Under the pieces are notes generated by a model. It was not told where the DNA came from, made no database searches, and saw nothing but the letters and a program-made list of their open reading frames with translations. The translations under genes and the position numbers were made by a program. A stretch of 6,458 bases of DNA from Gammaproteobacteria bacterium GWE2_37_16 (lineage in GTDB: Bacteria > Pseudomonadota > Gammaproteobacteria > UBA9339). The stretch lies in the NCBI GenBank assembly GCA_001801285.1, contig MGXG01000014.1, positions 1 to 6,458 of the forward strand. The letters are read 5' to 3'. Below, piece after piece: positions 5,956 through 6,458 of the stretch (position 1 is its first letter; each line of letters opens with the position of its first letter).

Positions 5956-6458
5956 TTATCTGCCAAATGAGAGTAGTCGCTGATAACGTTTCGTTAAAAG
6001 TTCCGCTAAAGGCATTTGTTCTAAAAGCAGTACATTATCCAGTAAAGTTTTTTTCAGGTTAACAGCCATAGTGTCTGGGTCGCGGTGTGCCCCACCCAAT
6101 GGTTCCAAAACAATCTGCTCAATTAATTTCAACCTATAAAGATGTTCAGCAGTAAGTTGCATCGCTTCGGCTGCTTCATTAACTTTATCCTGGCTGCGCC
6201 ACAAAATAGAAGCACATCCTTCAGGAGAAATTGTAGCGTATATACTATATTGCAACATAAGAACTCGATCACCAACCCCTAAAGCCAAAGCCCCTCCTGA
6301 GCCGCCCTCTCCTATCACAGTACAAATAATCGGGGTTTTTAGTTTTGACATAACTAGTAAATTACGAGCAATCGCTTCACTCTGATTACGCTCTTCCGCG
6401 GCTATGCCAGGATAAGCGCCGGGAGTATCGATAAAAGTAAAAACTGGTAAATGAAATT
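5956..6458 (-). CDS. accA: acetyl-CoA carboxylase carboxyltransferase subunit alpha (C-terminal half, partial)
   Basis: AccA pairs with AccD to form the carboxyltransferase that moves the carboxyl group from carboxybiotin to acetyl-CoA, giving malonyl-CoA for fatty acid synthesis in the cytoplasm. The minus-strand frame is open from the window edge, and about 166 residues are present of the roughly 320 usual for the family. In order they show FTFIDTPGAYPG and AAEERNQSEAIARNL, then CTVIGEGGSGGALALGVGD and ISPEGCASILWRS, and near the end PEPLGGAHRDP-like LEPLGGAHRDP. The protein ends in RYQRLLSFGR, and all of this matches proteobacterial AccA closely. The Met codon at 6349-6351 is internal (MSKLKTPIICTV), not the start; the true start lies beyond 6458. 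Coding sequence looks intact. It is convergent with the His-tailed gene, with a 78-base gap. Confidence 0.97.
   Translation of the reverse strand, partial: FHLPVFTFIDTPGAYPGIAAEERNQSEAIARNLLVMSKLKTPIICTVIGEGGSGGALALGVGDRVLMLQYSIYATISPEGCASILWRSQDKVNEAAEAMQLTAEHLYRLKLIEQIVLEPLGGAHRDPDTMAVNLKKTLLDNVLLLEQMPLAELLTKRYQRLLSFGR

Overview
The window is AT-rich bacterial DNA. The partial accA gene closely matches gammaproteobacterial AccA in conserved blocks. An Ogt-type repair protein, a small ankyrin-type protein and paired REP-like palindromes fit a host-associated gammaproteobacterium such as a member of the Legionellales. That placement is an inference from style and gene content, not a proof.

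Layout: (1) 16-2358, plus strand: a near-complete P3A-type proton-pumping P-type ATPase, at or just inside the left edge. (2) 2476-2994, plus: an Ogt/MGMT-type alkylguanine-DNA alkyltransferase with an intact PCHRV active site. (3) 2995-5877: an accessory-looking block of three separately spaced plus-strand genes. These are a small ankyrin-repeat-like protein (3282-3884), a protein whose central part resembles the RelE/YafQ toxin fold (4024-4572), and an unrecognised protein with a His-rich tail (5161-5877). Long AT-rich spacers with hairpins, palindromes over putative -10 boxes and two REP-like repeat pairs separate them. (4) 5956-6458, minus: the C-terminal half of accA, running off the right edge and convergent with the preceding gene. 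A strong hairpin at 5902-5932 lies between the two.

The ATPase, alkyltransferase and accA are recognisable housekeeping-type genes. The three genes between ogt and accA do not form an obvious operon. Each has its own spacer, and two are followed by a clear hairpin terminator. They look like individually regulated accessory genes. No mobile-element gene, RNA gene or CRISPR array was found. The most notable non-coding structure is the 588-base spacer 4573-5160. It holds a terminator, a GTAG-led inverted REP pair (BIME-like), a 14-bp palindrome over a perfect TATAAT, and a second inverted hairpin pair in the probable leader of the last plus-strand gene.
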